Assembly (NCBI GenBank): GCA_035295165.1
Contig: DATGJN010000094.1
Coordinates: 1-61,322, forward strand
DNA from: a bacterium
GTDB taxonomy: Bacteria; Sysuimicrobiota; Sysuimicrobiia; Sysuimicrobiales; Segetimicrobiaceae
Reading direction: 5' to 3'
DNA: 61,322 nt
The notes below the pieces were generated by a model. It ran no database searches. It worked only from the letters and a program-made list of their open reading frames with translations, and was not told the DNA's origin. Below, piece by piece: positions 32,248 through 41,764 of the stretch (positions within the stretch are counted from its first letter, which is position 1; every line of letters starts with the position of its first letter). The translations under genes were made by a program, and so were the position numbers.

Positions 32248-33072
32248 TCAGCGAGCGTCCTTCGACGCCGTGAGCGAGAACATCAGCGGGACGCTGCGCG
32301 CGCCGGACGGCAGGTGCCACGTCCCGTTCGGACGCTCCTCCATCCACGGGAACATTGCCCACCCAACGTACGGGTATTCCTCGAACGTCTCGATCCGGAG
32401 CCCCGCGCGCGCGAGCGCCCCCACGATGTCGGCGAGGGGATGCACCCATTGATAGGTCAGGCTGTCGATCGGAGCGTCGGGTGCTGCGTAGGAGCCGCGT
32501 CCGGTCGAGCGCTCCGGCTCCGCAGAGGAGAAGTAAGGGTACCTCGGTCGCAGTTCCCCGTCCTCGCGGGTCTCGTCGAAGACCATCGCAAACGGGTGCC
32601 CCTCGATGATGCAGAACGTCCCGCCCGGCCGAAGAAAATGGGCAATGACCCGAGCCCAGCGATCCAAATCGGGGAGCCAGCAGAGCACCCCGTGCGACGT
32701 AAAGACGAGGTCGAACTCGCCGCGGAGCCGCTCCGGGAGCGCATACAGGTCGCTCTCGACGAACGTGGCCGGCACGCCGACCTCGGCCGCGAGCGTGCGG
32801 GCGGCCGCGATCGCCGCTCCCGAGAAATCGACGCCTGTCGCGACCGCGCCGCGCCTGGCCCAGGCGATCGTGTCGAGGCCGAAGTGGCACTGCAGGTGCA
32901 GGAGCGTCTTGCCGGTGACGTTGCCGAGCAGCCGCAACTCGAGCTCGTCGAGGCCGGCGCGCCGCCGCGAGGTGCCGGCCTTGAACCCCTCCACGTCGTA
33001 GAACGAGGACGCCACGTGATACCTCGTCCACACGTCCCACATCGCTCGGTTGGTTTCGAGGTAGCGCTTCAT
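32248..33072 (-). CDS. SAM-dependent class-I methyltransferase
   Basis: 274 residues. The Rossmann motif I is in TLLHLQCHFGLDTIAWARRG, motif II VATGVDFSGAAI, and post-motifs FDLVFTSHGVLCWLPDLDRW and FLRPGGTFCIIEG. It resembles small-molecule methyltransferases of the UbiE/Coq5 type; the acceptor is unknown. Start MKRYLETNRAMWD at ATG 33072 is the family start; the frame is open to 33168. Confidence 0.9.
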   Translation of the reverse strand: MKRYLETNRAMWDVWTRYHVASSFYDVEGFKAGTSRRRAGLDELELRLLGNVTGKTLLHLQCHFGLDTIAWARRGAVATGVDFSGAAIAAARTLAAEVGVPATFVESDLYALPERLRGEFDLVFTSHGVLCWLPDLDRWARVIAHFLRPGGTFCIIEGHPFAMVFDETREDGELRPRYPYFSSAEPERSTGRGSYAAPDAPIDSLTYQWVHPLADIVGALARAGLRIETFEEYPYVGWAMFPWMEERPNGTWHLPSGARSVPLMFSLTASKDAR

Positions 33073-33287
33073 CAGCGGACCTCGCGGGTCGCGTCGCGGT
33101 CCCGGGCGGGACGCGGCGCCGTGTCGCTGCATCGTGCCGTATGTACGCGCCGTATTGTAGTGTAGCACAACGGCCGTGCCGTCGGTCTTTGCTCACGCTT
33201 CACGCAGTTTTCGAATAGTGATCACGGCGCCTTCACCCGCGTGCGATACCATGAGGCCGCAGGCACAGTGCACGGAGGTGTTGGCCC

Positions 33288-33761
33288 GTGAGCAACGATG
33301 TCGTGGTTTTTTCCGTCGAAGGACTGCGTCACGCTCCCGCGGCCGCGCGGCTCGAGTGGGCGCTGGCGAGCGTGTGCGGTGTCCAAGGCGTTTCCCTGAA
33401 CCTGGCGACCGAGAAGTTGCGCGTGACCCATGACTCCGCGGAGGCGGACCTCCGCCGGCTCGTCGACGTCGTGCGGTCGGTGGGGTGCGACGTTCGTGCG
33501 TCACACGCCGTCATCGGCGTGGACCACATCGGGTGCCCCTCGTGCGCCACCCGCATTGAGGACGCGCTCCGGAGCGTCGGCGGTGTGCTCGACGCGGCCG
33601 TGGATCTGCGCACGCGTCGCGCGATTGTGTCGTACCTGCCTGGGCACGTGACGCAGCGCGACCTCGCACAGGCGATTCGCGAAGCGGGGTATCAGCCGAC
33701 GAGGGCGTCCGCCGGCGCCGAGTCCGGGCGGCTGGCCGGCGCGGGAGCGTTCGCGCGCTAG
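33288..33761 (+). CDS. Tandem heavy-metal-associated (HMA) domain protein, first domain degenerate
   Basis: 157 residues, two HMA (ferredoxin-like) domains without a P-type ATPase. Domain 1 (residues 5-70) has lost the CxxC: its loop is GLRHAPAAA. Domain 2 (residues 74-140) keeps GCPSCATRIE with Cys83 and Cys86. A short Ala/Gly tail follows. A cytosolic Cu/Hg-type metallochaperone is the likely role of domain 2. GTG 33288 with GGAGG upstream. Neighbours are unrelated. Confidence 0.83.
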   Translation: MSNDVVVFSVEGLRHAPAAARLEWALASVCGVQGVSLNLATEKLRVTHDSAEADLRRLVDVVRSVGCDVRASHAVIGVDHIGCPSCATRIEDALRSVGGVLDAAVDLRTRRAIVSYLPGHVTQRDLAQAIREAGYQPTRASAGAESGRLAGAGAFAR

Positions 33762-33918
33762 GCCTTCGGCGCGGGCGGCCGCTCGATCACGCCGTTGTCC
33801 CCTCGCGCGGAGGAGGCTCCGGTCTGTCCCGAGAGCCGTGATCGTCAGGTCTCGACCACGTGGACCGTGACGTCGCCGACCGGCAGGCCCGCGTGCGGCG
33901 CGCACGAAGTTACCGGGC

Positions 33919-34965
33919 ATGAGGCTGTCGATCATCGACCAATCGCCCGTGCCTGCGGGTCTCACGGCCGCAGATGCGCTGCGCAACACGATCGAGCTCG
34001 CGCGGGTCGCCGACCGGCTTGGGTACGAACGGTACTGGATCGCCGAGCACCACGCCACCCGGGCGTTCGCGAGTTCCGCGCCGGAGGTCCTGATGGCGCG
34101 GGTGGCCGCCGAGACCTCCGGCATCCGCGTGGGCTCCGGTGCGGTTCTCCTGCCCCATTACAGCCCGTTCAAGGTGGCCGAGACGTTCCGGGTGCTTCAC
34201 GCGTTGTATCCCGACCGGATCGATCTCGGGATCGGCCGGGCGCCCGGGGGCGGACCGCTCGAGACGTTTGCGCTGCGACGCGATCGCGGGCGGGAATTCC
34301 CGGACGACTTTCCCGACCAACTCGTGGAGCTGCTGGCGTTTCTCCGCGGCGGCTTCCCGGCGGACCACCCGTTCAGCCGGATCGAGGTCACGCCGGACAT
34401 GCCCGGGGTGCCTGACATCTGGCTCCTCGGATCGAGCCCGTGGAGCGCGAGCGCGGCCGCACAGCTGGGGCTGCCGTACGCGTTCGCCCACTTCATCAAC
34501 CCGCAGCCCACGCGAGCGGCGATCGACTACTATCGCGAGCACGTCGTCGCCGTGAACGCGTCGGCCGCGTCGCGGACGATCCTGTCGCTCGGTGCGGTCT
34601 GCGCGGAGACGGAGGAAGAGGCTCACCGCTTGTACGCCAGCCTGCGCCTGCGGCGCCTCCTCCGCCAAACCGGCGACCGCGGTCCGATTCCGACCCCGGA
34701 GGACGCGATCGCCAGGCTGGCGGGCGTCGGAGACGAACCGTCTGACGACGACGGCGAGTGGCCGCGCTATGTTGTCGGCACGCCCGAGCACGTACACGGC
34801 CAGCTCACCGGGATCGCGGCCGAGCTGCGCGTCGAAGAGCTCATGATCCTGACGGTGGTGCACGACCACCAGGCCAGGCTGCGCTCCTACCGGTTGCTCG
34901 CGGAGACGTTCGGTCTCGCCCCGAGGGCGACGCCGGGGACCGACCGCGCGCGCTCCGATCGATAG
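33919..34965 (+). CDS. LLM-class flavin-dependent oxidoreductase
   Basis: 348 residues, bacterial luciferase-like TIM barrel. The family opening LSIIDQSPVPAGLTAADALRNTIELARVADRLGYERYWIAEHH is typical of the MsnO8/YvbT-like group using FMN. Also seen are RVGSGAVLLPHYSPFKVAE and DLGIGRAPGGG. The substrate cannot be named. No clear SD; ATG 33919 gives the normal N-terminus. Confidence 0.9.
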   Translation: MRLSIIDQSPVPAGLTAADALRNTIELARVADRLGYERYWIAEHHATRAFASSAPEVLMARVAAETSGIRVGSGAVLLPHYSPFKVAETFRVLHALYPDRIDLGIGRAPGGGPLETFALRRDRGREFPDDFPDQLVELLAFLRGGFPADHPFSRIEVTPDMPGVPDIWLLGSSPWSASAAAQLGLPYAFAHFINPQPTRAAIDYYREHVVAVNASAASRTILSLGAVCAETEEEAHRLYASLRLRRLLRQTGDRGPIPTPEDAIARLAGVGDEPSDDDGEWPRYVVGTPEHVHGQLTGIAAELRVEELMILTVVHDHQARLRSYRLLAETFGLAPRATPGTDRARSDR

Positions 34966-35052
34966 CGTGCGTCGCGCGCGCGGGGCGCCGAGGGAACCGT
35001 TCGACGAGGGGGACTGCAGCGGCAGGAGGCCGTCCCGACGCGCCGGAACTCC

Positions 35053-35691
35053 ATGCGCATGTGGGACGCGAGATTCCTTGCCTACCTCTTGGTCTCCGCC
35101 GCTCTCATCGTCGCGCCGGGACCGGACATGGCGCTCGTGACGCGCAATGCGTTGCGGGGCGGATGGACGGCGGCGTCGCAGACGGCCTTTGGGGTGGCGA
35201 TCGGCCTCGTGCTCTGGGGGATCGCGTCCGTCGCCGGCGTGGCCGCGTTGCTCGGGGCGTCCGCGGCGGCGTTCACCGTGATGAAGCTGGCCGGTGCCCT
35301 GTACCTCACGGCCCTCGGGCTCCGGAGCCTCATCAGCGCGGCGCGCGGTCCCGAGGGACGCGGCGCGCCGCCTGTCTCGAACCCGCGCAGGCCGTCGGCG
35401 CCCGACCGCGCGTTCTGGCAGGGGCTGTTCAACAACCTGCTCAATCCAAAGGCGGCCGTGATCTTCCTCAGCATCGTTCCGCAATTCGTGCGTCCCGGTG
35501 ATTCCACGGGGCGGCTCCTGGTGATGGTCGCCGTATTTGCGCTCCTCACGCTCGGATGGCTTCATGTCTACGGCGCGGCGGTCGCCCGCGCCGGACGATA
35601 CTTCGGGCCCCGCGTGCAACGTGCGCTCGGCGCGGTTGCCGGGACGGTCATGATCGGCTTGGGCGTGCGGCTGGCGTTCGAACGGCGGTAG
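35053..35691 (+). CDS. LysE/RhtB-family amino-acid exporter
   Basis: 212 residues, six transmembrane helices. Motif IVAPGPDMALVTRNALRGG near the N-terminus and GLFNNLLNPKAAVIFLSIVPQFV in the middle define the LysE/RhtB family. These export amino acids or homoserine lactone-like molecules. ATG 35053 or 35059. Confidence 0.92.
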   Translation: MRMWDARFLAYLLVSAALIVAPGPDMALVTRNALRGGWTAASQTAFGVAIGLVLWGIASVAGVAALLGASAAAFTVMKLAGALYLTALGLRSLISAARGPEGRGAPPVSNPRRPSAPDRAFWQGLFNNLLNPKAAVIFLSIVPQFVRPGDSTGRLLVMVAVFALLTLGWLHVYGAAVARAGRYFGPRVQRALGAVAGTVMIGLGVRLAFERR

Positions 35692-35918
35692 CGCAGTCGG
35701 CCGGCGCGGGCCCGATGCGCTGTGCGACGATGCGGGGAACCGTCCGGGCATCCCGCGCGGACCCGGGCCGTTACCGCTTGATGGACCCGCGTCACCGCGC
35801 GAGTGCCGCCGCCGAGCGGGCGGCGTGCACGGGGCGACCCGGCTCCGAATCGATCCGACCAACCGCACCGACCGGATGTTTCGCGCGGACTCCGACCGTA
35901 CACGATGGAGGGATGGCG

Positions 35919-36869
35919 ATGCAGAAGCGCACGTTGGGTAACTCCGGGCTGGAGGTATCCTCGCTGTGTCTCGGAGGAAACGTCTTTGGCTGGACCGCGG
36001 ACGAACCGGCCTCGTTCAAGGTGCTCGACGCGTTCGTGGCGGCGGGCATGAACTTCATCGACACGGCGGACGTGTACGCAAAGTGGGCGCCGGGTAACAC
36101 GGGCGGTGAATCCGAGACCGTTCTCGGCCGCTGGATGAAGCAGCGGCGCAATCGGGACAAGGTCATCGTCGCCACCAAGGTCGGGTCCGATATGGGCGCG
36201 CCCGGCAAGGGGCTCTCCCGTGCCTATATGACCCGCGCGGTGGAGGCCTCGCTCGCGCGCTTGCAAACGGACTACATCGACGTGTATCAGTCCCACGTCG
36301 ACGATGCGAACACGCCGCTGGAGGAGACGCTGGGGGTATACGCGGACCTCGTCGCCCAGGGCAAAGTCAGGGTGATCGGGGCGTCGAACTACCGCGCGGA
36401 ACGGCTGTCGGAGGCACTGGAGGTCAGCACGCGTCACGGCTATCCTCGATACGAGAGCCTGCAGCCGCTGTACAATCTGTATGACCGCGCCGACTATGAG
36501 ACGGCGCTCGAGCCACTCTGCCGCAGCGCGGGGATCGGCGTCATCAGCTATTCCTCGCTGGCGAGCGGATTCTTCAGCGGCAAGTATCGGACCGAGGCGG
36601 ATCTCTCGAAAAGCCCCCGCGGGCAGGGCGTCAAGCGCAGGTTCTTCAACGATCGCGGATTCGCTATCCTCGCGGCGCTCGACGCGGTCGCGAAAGACCA
36701 CCGCTCGACACCCGCCGCGGTGGCGCTGGCCTGGTTGATCGCGCGTCCGGGCATGACCGCGCCGATCGCGAGCGCCACGACCGTAGACCAGCTCAACGAG
36801 CTGATCGCGGCGACTCGGCTCGAGCTGTCCGCCGCGTCGATCGACCGGCTGAACCGGGCGAGCGCGTAG
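35919..36869 (+). CDS. Aldo/keto reductase
   Basis: 316 residues, TIM-barrel NADPH-dependent reductase. The tetrad is visible: Asp and Tyr in FIDTADVYAKW, Lys in VIVATKVG, His in VYQSHVDD. The opening QKRTLGNSGLEVSSLCLGGN matches the family. GGAGG at 35907-35911 favours ATG 35919 (7-base spacing) over ATG 35913. The next gene, methionine aminopeptidase, starts 4 bases after its stop. Confidence 0.93.
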   Translation: MQKRTLGNSGLEVSSLCLGGNVFGWTADEPASFKVLDAFVAAGMNFIDTADVYAKWAPGNTGGESETVLGRWMKQRRNRDKVIVATKVGSDMGAPGKGLSRAYMTRAVEASLARLQTDYIDVYQSHVDDANTPLEETLGVYADLVAQGKVRVIGASNYRAERLSEALEVSTRHGYPRYESLQPLYNLYDRADYETALEPLCRSAGIGVISYSSLASGFFSGKYRTEADLSKSPRGQGVKRRFFNDRGFAILAALDAVAKDHRSTPAAVALAWLIARPGMTAPIASATTVDQLNELIAATRLELSAASIDRLNRASA

Positions 36870-36873
36870 GGTC

Positions 36874-37614
36874 ATGTCCGTTACCTCGCCCGAGGAGCTG
36901 GAGCGGCTGCGGATCATCGGCCGGATTGTTCGCCGGGCGCTCGACGCGATGGCGGCGTCGGTCCGGCCCGGCGCGACGACGGGCGAATTGAATGGCATCG
37001 GCGCGCGGGTGCTGGCCGAGCACGGCGCCGAGCCGTCGCCGCCCAAAGTCTACGGCTTCCCAGGCGCCGTCTGCATCAGCGTCAACGACGAGGCCGTCCA
37101 CGGAATCCCCGGCGAGCGCGTCCTTCACCCGGGCGACCTGGTGAAGCTCGACCTTGTCGCGGAGAAGGGCGGGGTGCTCGCGGACGCCGCGGTGACCGTC
37201 GGGGTCGGTCCGCTGCACGGCCCGGCCGAGGCGATCGTGGGCTGCGCCGAGCGGGCGTTCCGGCAGGCGGCCCGGGTCGCGCGCGCAGGGGCGCGGATCA
37301 GCGAGATCGGCCGCGCCGTCACGCTCGAGGCTACCCGCGGGGGGTTTTGCGTGATGCCGGAGCTCGGAGGGCACGGCGTCGGCCGCACAATCCACGAGGC
37401 GCCGAGCGTACCGAACTATCCGGACCCAAACAACCGCGCGAGACTGACCGAGGGGCTCGTCATCACCATCGAGCCGATCATCGCGGCGGGGACGGGGCGC
37501 GGCCTCCTCGATCCGAACGGGTGGACCGTCCGGACCGCGGACGGAAGCCTCTCCGCGCACTACGAGCACACGCTGGTGATCACGCGCGACGCGCCGATCC
37601 TGCTCACGGCGTAA
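36874..37614 (+). CDS. map: Methionine aminopeptidase, type I
   Basis: 246 residues. All metal ligands and the substrate His are seen: His76 (NDEAVHGIPG), Asp93 and Asp104 (KLDLVAEKGGVLADAA), His167 (GHGVGRTIHE), Glu200 (TIEPI) and Glu231 (HYEHT). It removes the initiator methionine. It is not in the secY-adk context usual for the housekeeping copy, so it may be a second copy. A terminator hairpin follows the stop. Confidence 0.94.
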   Translation: MSVTSPEELERLRIIGRIVRRALDAMAASVRPGATTGELNGIGARVLAEHGAEPSPPKVYGFPGAVCISVNDEAVHGIPGERVLHPGDLVKLDLVAEKGGVLADAAVTVGVGPLHGPAEAIVGCAERAFRQAARVARAGARISEIGRAVTLEATRGGFCVMPELGGHGVGRTIHEAPSVPNYPDPNNRARLTEGLVITIEPIIAAGTGRGLLDPNGWTVRTADGSLSAHYEHTLVITRDAPILLTA

Positions 37615-37616
37615 CG

Positions 37617-37644
37617 CCGCGCCGGCGTCGGGCTGCCGGCGCGG
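37617..37644. terminator. Bidirectional terminator after map
   Basis: Perfect 10-bp stem CCGCGCCGGC / GCCGGCGCGG with an 8-base loop, between convergent map and the PPOX-fold gene. Confidence 0.7.
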
Positions 37645-37649
37645 TCTCG

Positions 37650-38147
37650 TCACGGGGCCTCGAGCGTCCCGTCGAACGAGAAGACCCGTTCGGGACGCAG
37701 CTCCAACAGCGCGGCGGCCCACGCCGGCAGGGACCCGTGGCGGGCACGCCAGTCCTCCGCGAATTCGGCGCTCACGCCGGCAAGTTCGCTCCCGTCGTGG
37801 ATCACGACCGGGCCCTCCGCGATGACCGCGCGGTGCTGGGCCCGGACATCGCCGTCCGCGACCACGATCGACGCGAACGGCCGGGCGCGCAGATTGCGCA
37901 GGCGGGTTCCGGCGACCGTGGCGATCCAGAACGCGCCGCCCCAGACGGAGAATGCGATCGGAGCGGCGTGGGGCCGGCCGTCGGGCCTCCCGGTGGCCAG
38001 CACCGCGTAGACCTTGCGCTCGAGGAACGCAGCGAGCCGTGCGGCGTCCATCGCGCTCGTCCGCGGGTACGACTCCCGGATCCCCGATCCCGCCCGGTCG
38101 TAGCTGCGGGTTTGGATCTCGATCAGGACGCGGATGCTGTCGTCCAT
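37650..38147 (-). CDS. Pyridoxamine-5'-phosphate-oxidase-fold flavin/F420-type protein
   Basis: 165 residues, split beta-barrel. The segment KVYAVLATGRPDGRPHAAPIAFSVWGGAFWIATVAGTRLRNLRARPFASIVV is the common PPOX pattern. Family members bind FMN, F420, haem or nothing; cofactor and reaction are not visible. ATG 38147; it faces the TM protein gene divergently across 125 bp. Confidence 0.83.
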   Translation of the reverse strand: MDDSIRVLIEIQTRSYDRAGSGIRESYPRTSAMDAARLAAFLERKVYAVLATGRPDGRPHAAPIAFSVWGGAFWIATVAGTRLRNLRARPFASIVVADGDVRAQHRAVIAEGPVVIHDGSELAGVSAEFAEDWRARHGSLPAWAAALLELRPERVFSFDGTLEAP

Positions 38148-38272
38148 TCCTCACCCCCGCCGCGCGGTGCCGAGATGTTCGATGTGACGAGGCTCGCCGG
38201 CGTGCACCGCGGCGCTAAGATGATATCATCCAGAATGTCGTGCGTCGTTCTCACGAGGAGGTGGCGAACAGG

Positions 38273-38641
38273 ATGCGGGGCGCAGCAACAGCACTCCTCA
38301 TGCTCTTCCGGCTGGCGTGGGTGATTCTGCTCGTCCTGGGACTGGCCTTCTGGTGGGGCCGCGCGCTGCGGTTCGTCCCCGTGCACATGCTGGTCGGCGT
38401 GGTGGTCGTGCTCCTCTTGTGGGCGTTGGCCGCGCTGGCCGCGGCCGCGCACGTCCGGTCGCGGTCGATTCCTCTGGCCGCGCTGTGGGGCGTGTTCGTG
38501 CTCGTCCTCGGGCTCACGCAAACACGGCTCATGACCGGAGGCGCCCACTGGGTGATCCGGGTCTTGCACCTGCTGGTCGGCGTCGTCGCGATCCTCCTGG
38601 CGGAGCGGTTGGCCGCCAAGATCAAGCGCGCGCGTGCGTAG
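38273..38641 (+). CDS. Small four-helix membrane protein of unknown function
   Basis: 122 residues, four hydrophobic segments (about 3-22, 29-50, 58-76, 88-108) and a basic C-terminus. Conserved-looking elements include GGAHWVIRVLHLLVG before the last helix. I do not recognise a family with confidence. AGGAGG at 38255-38260 precedes both GTG 38261 (too close) and ATG 38273 (chosen). Confidence 0.72.
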   Translation: MRGAATALLMLFRLAWVILLVLGLAFWWGRALRFVPVHMLVGVVVVLLLWALAALAAAAHVRSRSIPLAALWGVFVLVLGLTQTRLMTGGAHWVIRVLHLLVGVVAILLAERLAAKIKRARA

Positions 38642-38686
38642 CGCGTCCCGCACGGAGCCGTTCGGGACCTCGCACACGCACTTCGG

Positions 38687-40093
38687 CTAGGGCGTCGGCG
38701 GGTCCGCGGGCGGTGCCGTGAGCGAGGCCCGTGGCATCGCCGCCACGCGCTCGAGCACGAACGCGCTGGCACAGATGCCGTTCAGGAACGACTCGATCGT
38801 CATGTTCTCGTTGGGCGAGTGGTTGTTCTCATCGGGCGGCCCGTAGGTCGCGCAGATCGCTGGCATGCGGAGCACGTCGGTGAACAGGAAGTTCGGCCCC
38901 GAGGCGCCGAGCACCGGCATCACGACCGGCGGAACGCCGTAGGCGCCGGCGATCGCCTCCGTGATCGCGCGGGAGACCGGCAGCTCGGGCGACGTCTTCG
39001 AGGGCAGCGTGCCCCCGAGGCTGCGGATCGCGACCTCCGGCGCGTGCACGCGGACGTGGCGCTCGATCTTGGCGAAGATCTCGTCGGGAGATTGGTCGGA
39101 CACGAGGCGTGTCTCGAGCTTGACCACGGCGCGTGACGGAATGACCGTCTTGGAGCCCGCGCCAGCGTACCCACCCGCGATGCCGGTGATGTTGAGCGTC
39201 GGCTGGAACATGATCTTCTCGAAGTACGAGACGTTCGCGGGGCCGGCGAACTCCTCGATGCCCAGATCCGCCTTGGAGGCGCGCGCGTCGAACGGAATGC
39301 GCGCCATCGCGTCGCGTTCGTAGGCCGTCGGCGGGACGACGCGATCGTAGAACCCGTCGATCGTGGTGCGCCCCTCGGGGGACCGCATGGTGCCGAGCAG
39401 TTCGACCAGCGTCCAGATCGGATTCGGCACCGGGCCGCCGAAGTTGCCCGAATGCAGGTCGCGGTTCGGCCCGACGGCCTCCAGCTCCATCGTGAGAATC
39501 CCGCGCAGACCGAAGAAGACGATCGGCCGATTCGACAGGTGCATCGGGCCGTCGGCCGCGAACAGCGCGTCGGCCTGAAGCGAGCCCGCGTGCGCCGCGA
39601 CAAACGCGGGCAGATGCGGGCTCGAGTTCTCCTCCTCGCCCTCGATCAGGAATTTGACGTTGAGCCGGGGCGGGCGCCCCAACTCGTCCAGCAGACGCAG
39701 CGCGAGGACGTGCGCGAGGAACTGCCCCTTGTTGTCACCGGCGCCCCGCGCATAGATCCGCCCGTCTCGTAGCGTCGGGTCGAACGGGGGGCTCAGCCAG
39801 GCATCGAGCGGCTCGGGCGGCTGCACGTCGTAGTGGCCGTAGATGAGGAGGGTGTTCGCGTCCTCTGAAACGCGCCGCTCGGCGTAGACCACCGGATGCC
39901 CGCCGGTCGGGAGCAGGCGCGCGGCCAGCCCGTGCTCCTCCAGCACCGCCTTCACGAGGTTTGCGCACTCGGCCACGCCGATGTTCTGGGTGCTGATCGA
40001 CGGCTGGCGCAGCAGCCGGAAGAGTGTCGCGACGAACTCGTCCTGACGCGCCCGGACGGCCCGCAGGATCGGCGCGTTCGTGGGTGTGTCCAT
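38687..40093 (-). CDS. M20-family dipeptidase/carboxypeptidase
   Basis: 468 residues. Zinc-site motifs are IYGHYDVQPPEP, GAGDNKGQFLAH and EGEEENSSP, then the dimerisation lid and a late His in ENNHSPNEN. The length and the N-terminus resemble carnosinase/CPG2-like dipeptidases. It is 3 bp downstream of an Lrp-family regulator on the same strand, so it is probably co-transcribed and controlled by it; amino-acid or dipeptide catabolism is inferred. Confidence 0.92.
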   Translation of the reverse strand: MDTPTNAPILRAVRARQDEFVATLFRLLRQPSISTQNIGVAECANLVKAVLEEHGLAARLLPTGGHPVVYAERRVSEDANTLLIYGHYDVQPPEPLDAWLSPPFDPTLRDGRIYARGAGDNKGQFLAHVLALRLLDELGRPPRLNVKFLIEGEEENSSPHLPAFVAAHAGSLQADALFAADGPMHLSNRPIVFFGLRGILTMELEAVGPNRDLHSGNFGGPVPNPIWTLVELLGTMRSPEGRTTIDGFYDRVVPPTAYERDAMARIPFDARASKADLGIEEFAGPANVSYFEKIMFQPTLNITGIAGGYAGAGSKTVIPSRAVVKLETRLVSDQSPDEIFAKIERHVRVHAPEVAIRSLGGTLPSKTSPELPVSRAITEAIAGAYGVPPVVMPVLGASGPNFLFTDVLRMPAICATYGPPDENNHSPNENMTIESFLNGICASAFVLERVAAMPRASLTAPPADPPTP

Positions 40094-40096
40094 CGA

Positions 40097-40606
40097 TCAC
40101 GCGCCTCCCGGGCTCGCGATCGATGCGTCGTCGGGCGGCGGGGCCTCGGCGGGCCCGAGGGTCCGGCGCGACACCGGCGACGACAGGACGAGCGACGTGA
40201 TGGGTTGTCCGTACTGCGTGACGCGGTTGATGAACGCCTCGAGATGCTCCACGGACGTGAGCGCGATCTTCATGATGTAGCAATTCTCACCGGTGATGCG
40301 GTGGCATTCGATCACCTCCGGCCACTCTTGCACGGCCGCACCCAGCGCGGCGGACCGCTCGGCTCGCGCGAACGTCACACGCACGAACGCGAGCAGCGGA
40401 CGGCCGAGCGCGCGCGGGTCCGTCTCGGCGTGGTACCCGGTAATCACGCCCGCTTCCTCGAGCCGCCGCACCCGCTCCGCCACCGCCGGTTGGGTCAGGC
40501 CGACGCGCCGCCCTAACTCCGCGTACGTCAGGCGGGCGCTCCCCTGCAACTCGTGAAGCAACCGCCAATCTGTGCCATCGAGATCGACTTTGGAAGTCAA
40601 AGCCAT
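40097..40606 (-). CDS. Lrp/AsnC-family transcriptional regulator
   Basis: 169 residues. The N-terminal HTH (DLDGTDWRLLHELQGSARLTYAELGRRVGLTQPAVAERVRRLEEAG VITGY pattern) and the C-terminal RAM domain (VIECHRITGENCYIMKI) are clear. It precedes the M20 dipeptidase by 3 bp and diverges from the EamA gene. Amino-acid-responsive control of the dipeptidase is likely. Confidence 0.93.
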   Translation of the reverse strand: MALTSKVDLDGTDWRLLHELQGSARLTYAELGRRVGLTQPAVAERVRRLEEAGVITGYHAETDPRALGRPLLAFVRVTFARAERSAALGAAVQEWPEVIECHRITGENCYIMKIALTSVEHLEAFINRVTQYGQPITSLVLSSPVSRRTLGPAEAPPPDDASIASPGGA

Positions 40607-40804
40607 GCGAAGTCCTCCACGCGACTGTATCGTCGATTATCCGTTATCGCCTGTGTTCTCCTATTGTATTTTAGGGGAATCTCCTTTACAACCAAAGTTG
40701 GGAAGGGTGGGGGAGTTCGCGGCGCAAGATCGGATAGATTCCGACGGCAGGGCGCGTGTACGCTGTGATCGGCTTGCATCAGGGCGACGGAGGTGCCGTG
40801 CGGC

Positions 40805-41764
40805 ATGAGGGTGCGCGAATGGGCGGCCTTTTGGTTGCTCGGAACGATCTGGGGGTCGTCGTTTCTGTGGATCAAGATCGCGGTGGCCGATACGGGCCCG
40901 GTGACGCTCGCGGCGTTTCGGCTCCTGTTCGGGCTCGCCGGGTTGCTCGTGGTCGTGCGCGCGATGCGGCAGCCATTTCCGCGCGATCGCGGTCTGTGGG
41001 GGCGGTTGATCATGCTCGGCGCGCTGAATACCGCGTTGCCTTTCGCGCTGATCCCGTGGGGAGAGACACGGATCCCGTCGGGTCTCGCGGCGATCCTCAA
41101 CGGCACGACGCCGCTGTTCGCCCTCGTCATCGCCCACTTCTGGCTGCACGATGAGAAGATCACCCGGGGCCGCGCCGCCGGTCTCGCGCTGGGGTTCGGG
41201 GGCGTGGTGGTGCTGATGAGCCGCGACCTCGGCTCCGGCGTGCTACAGAGCGGCCTCGTGGGCCAGGCCGCCGTGCTCGTCGCCGCACTTAGCTACGCGG
41301 TGGCGGCCACGTTCGCCCGGCGATACCTTCGCGGCCAACCGCCCGTGCTCCAGGCCACGGCCGCGGTACTCGCCGCCAACGTGATGCTCTGGCTCGCCGT
41401 TCCGGTCGTGGAACGCCCTGTGCGGTTCCCGCACCTGCCGATCACGTGGCTCGCCCTCGTGTGGCTGGGCCTGCTCGGGTCCTGTCTCGCGTACCTCCTG
41501 TACTACTACCTGATCAGCGCGTGGGGAGCCACACGCGCGACCGCGGTGGCTTACGTCTTTCCGGTGATTGGATTGGTGCTGGGGGTTCTGTTCCTCGGCG
41601 AACCGGTCAATGCGCGGCTGATCGGGGGCACGCTGCTCGTCATCGCGGGGATCGCGATGGCGAACCGCGCGCCGGCAAACGGGCCCGGGACGGCGACGGG
41701 CCGGGCCGCGACCGTGGGTTCCCAGGATCCTTCTGCGGCGCCGGCCGGCGTTCGCAGCCTCTAG
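40805..41764 (+). CDS. EamA/DMT-family transporter (RhaT/YdcZ-like)
   Basis: 319 residues, ten transmembrane helices in two EamA repeats. The first begins FWLLGTIWGSSFLWIKIAV and the second includes LVGQAAVLVAALSYAVAATFARRYL and YLISAWGATRATAVAYVFPVIGLVLG. The substrate is unknown; amino-acid metabolite export is common. ATG 40805 is 11 bases after GGAGG; GTG 40793 overlaps the SD. It is convergent with terC, overlapping by about 4 bases. Confidence 0.9.
   Translation: MRVREWAAFWLLGTIWGSSFLWIKIAVADTGPVTLAAFRLLFGLAGLLVVVRAMRQPFPRDRGLWGRLIMLGALNTALPFALIPWGETRIPSGLAAILNGTTPLFALVIAHFWLHDEKITRGRAAGLALGFGGVVVLMSRDLGSGVLQSGLVGQAAVLVAALSYAVAATFARRYLRGQPPVLQATAAVLAANVMLWLAVPVVERPVRFPHLPITWLALVWLGLLGSCLAYLLYYYLISAWGATRATAVAYVFPVIGLVLGVLFLGEPVNARLIGGTLLVIAGIAMANRAPANGPGTATGRAATVGSQDPSAAPAGVRSL

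Noticed and set aside
33910-35868. 652-codon minus-strand frame
   Set aside because: Antisense of the LLM oxidoreductase and LysE genes; no domain and low-complexity basic composition.
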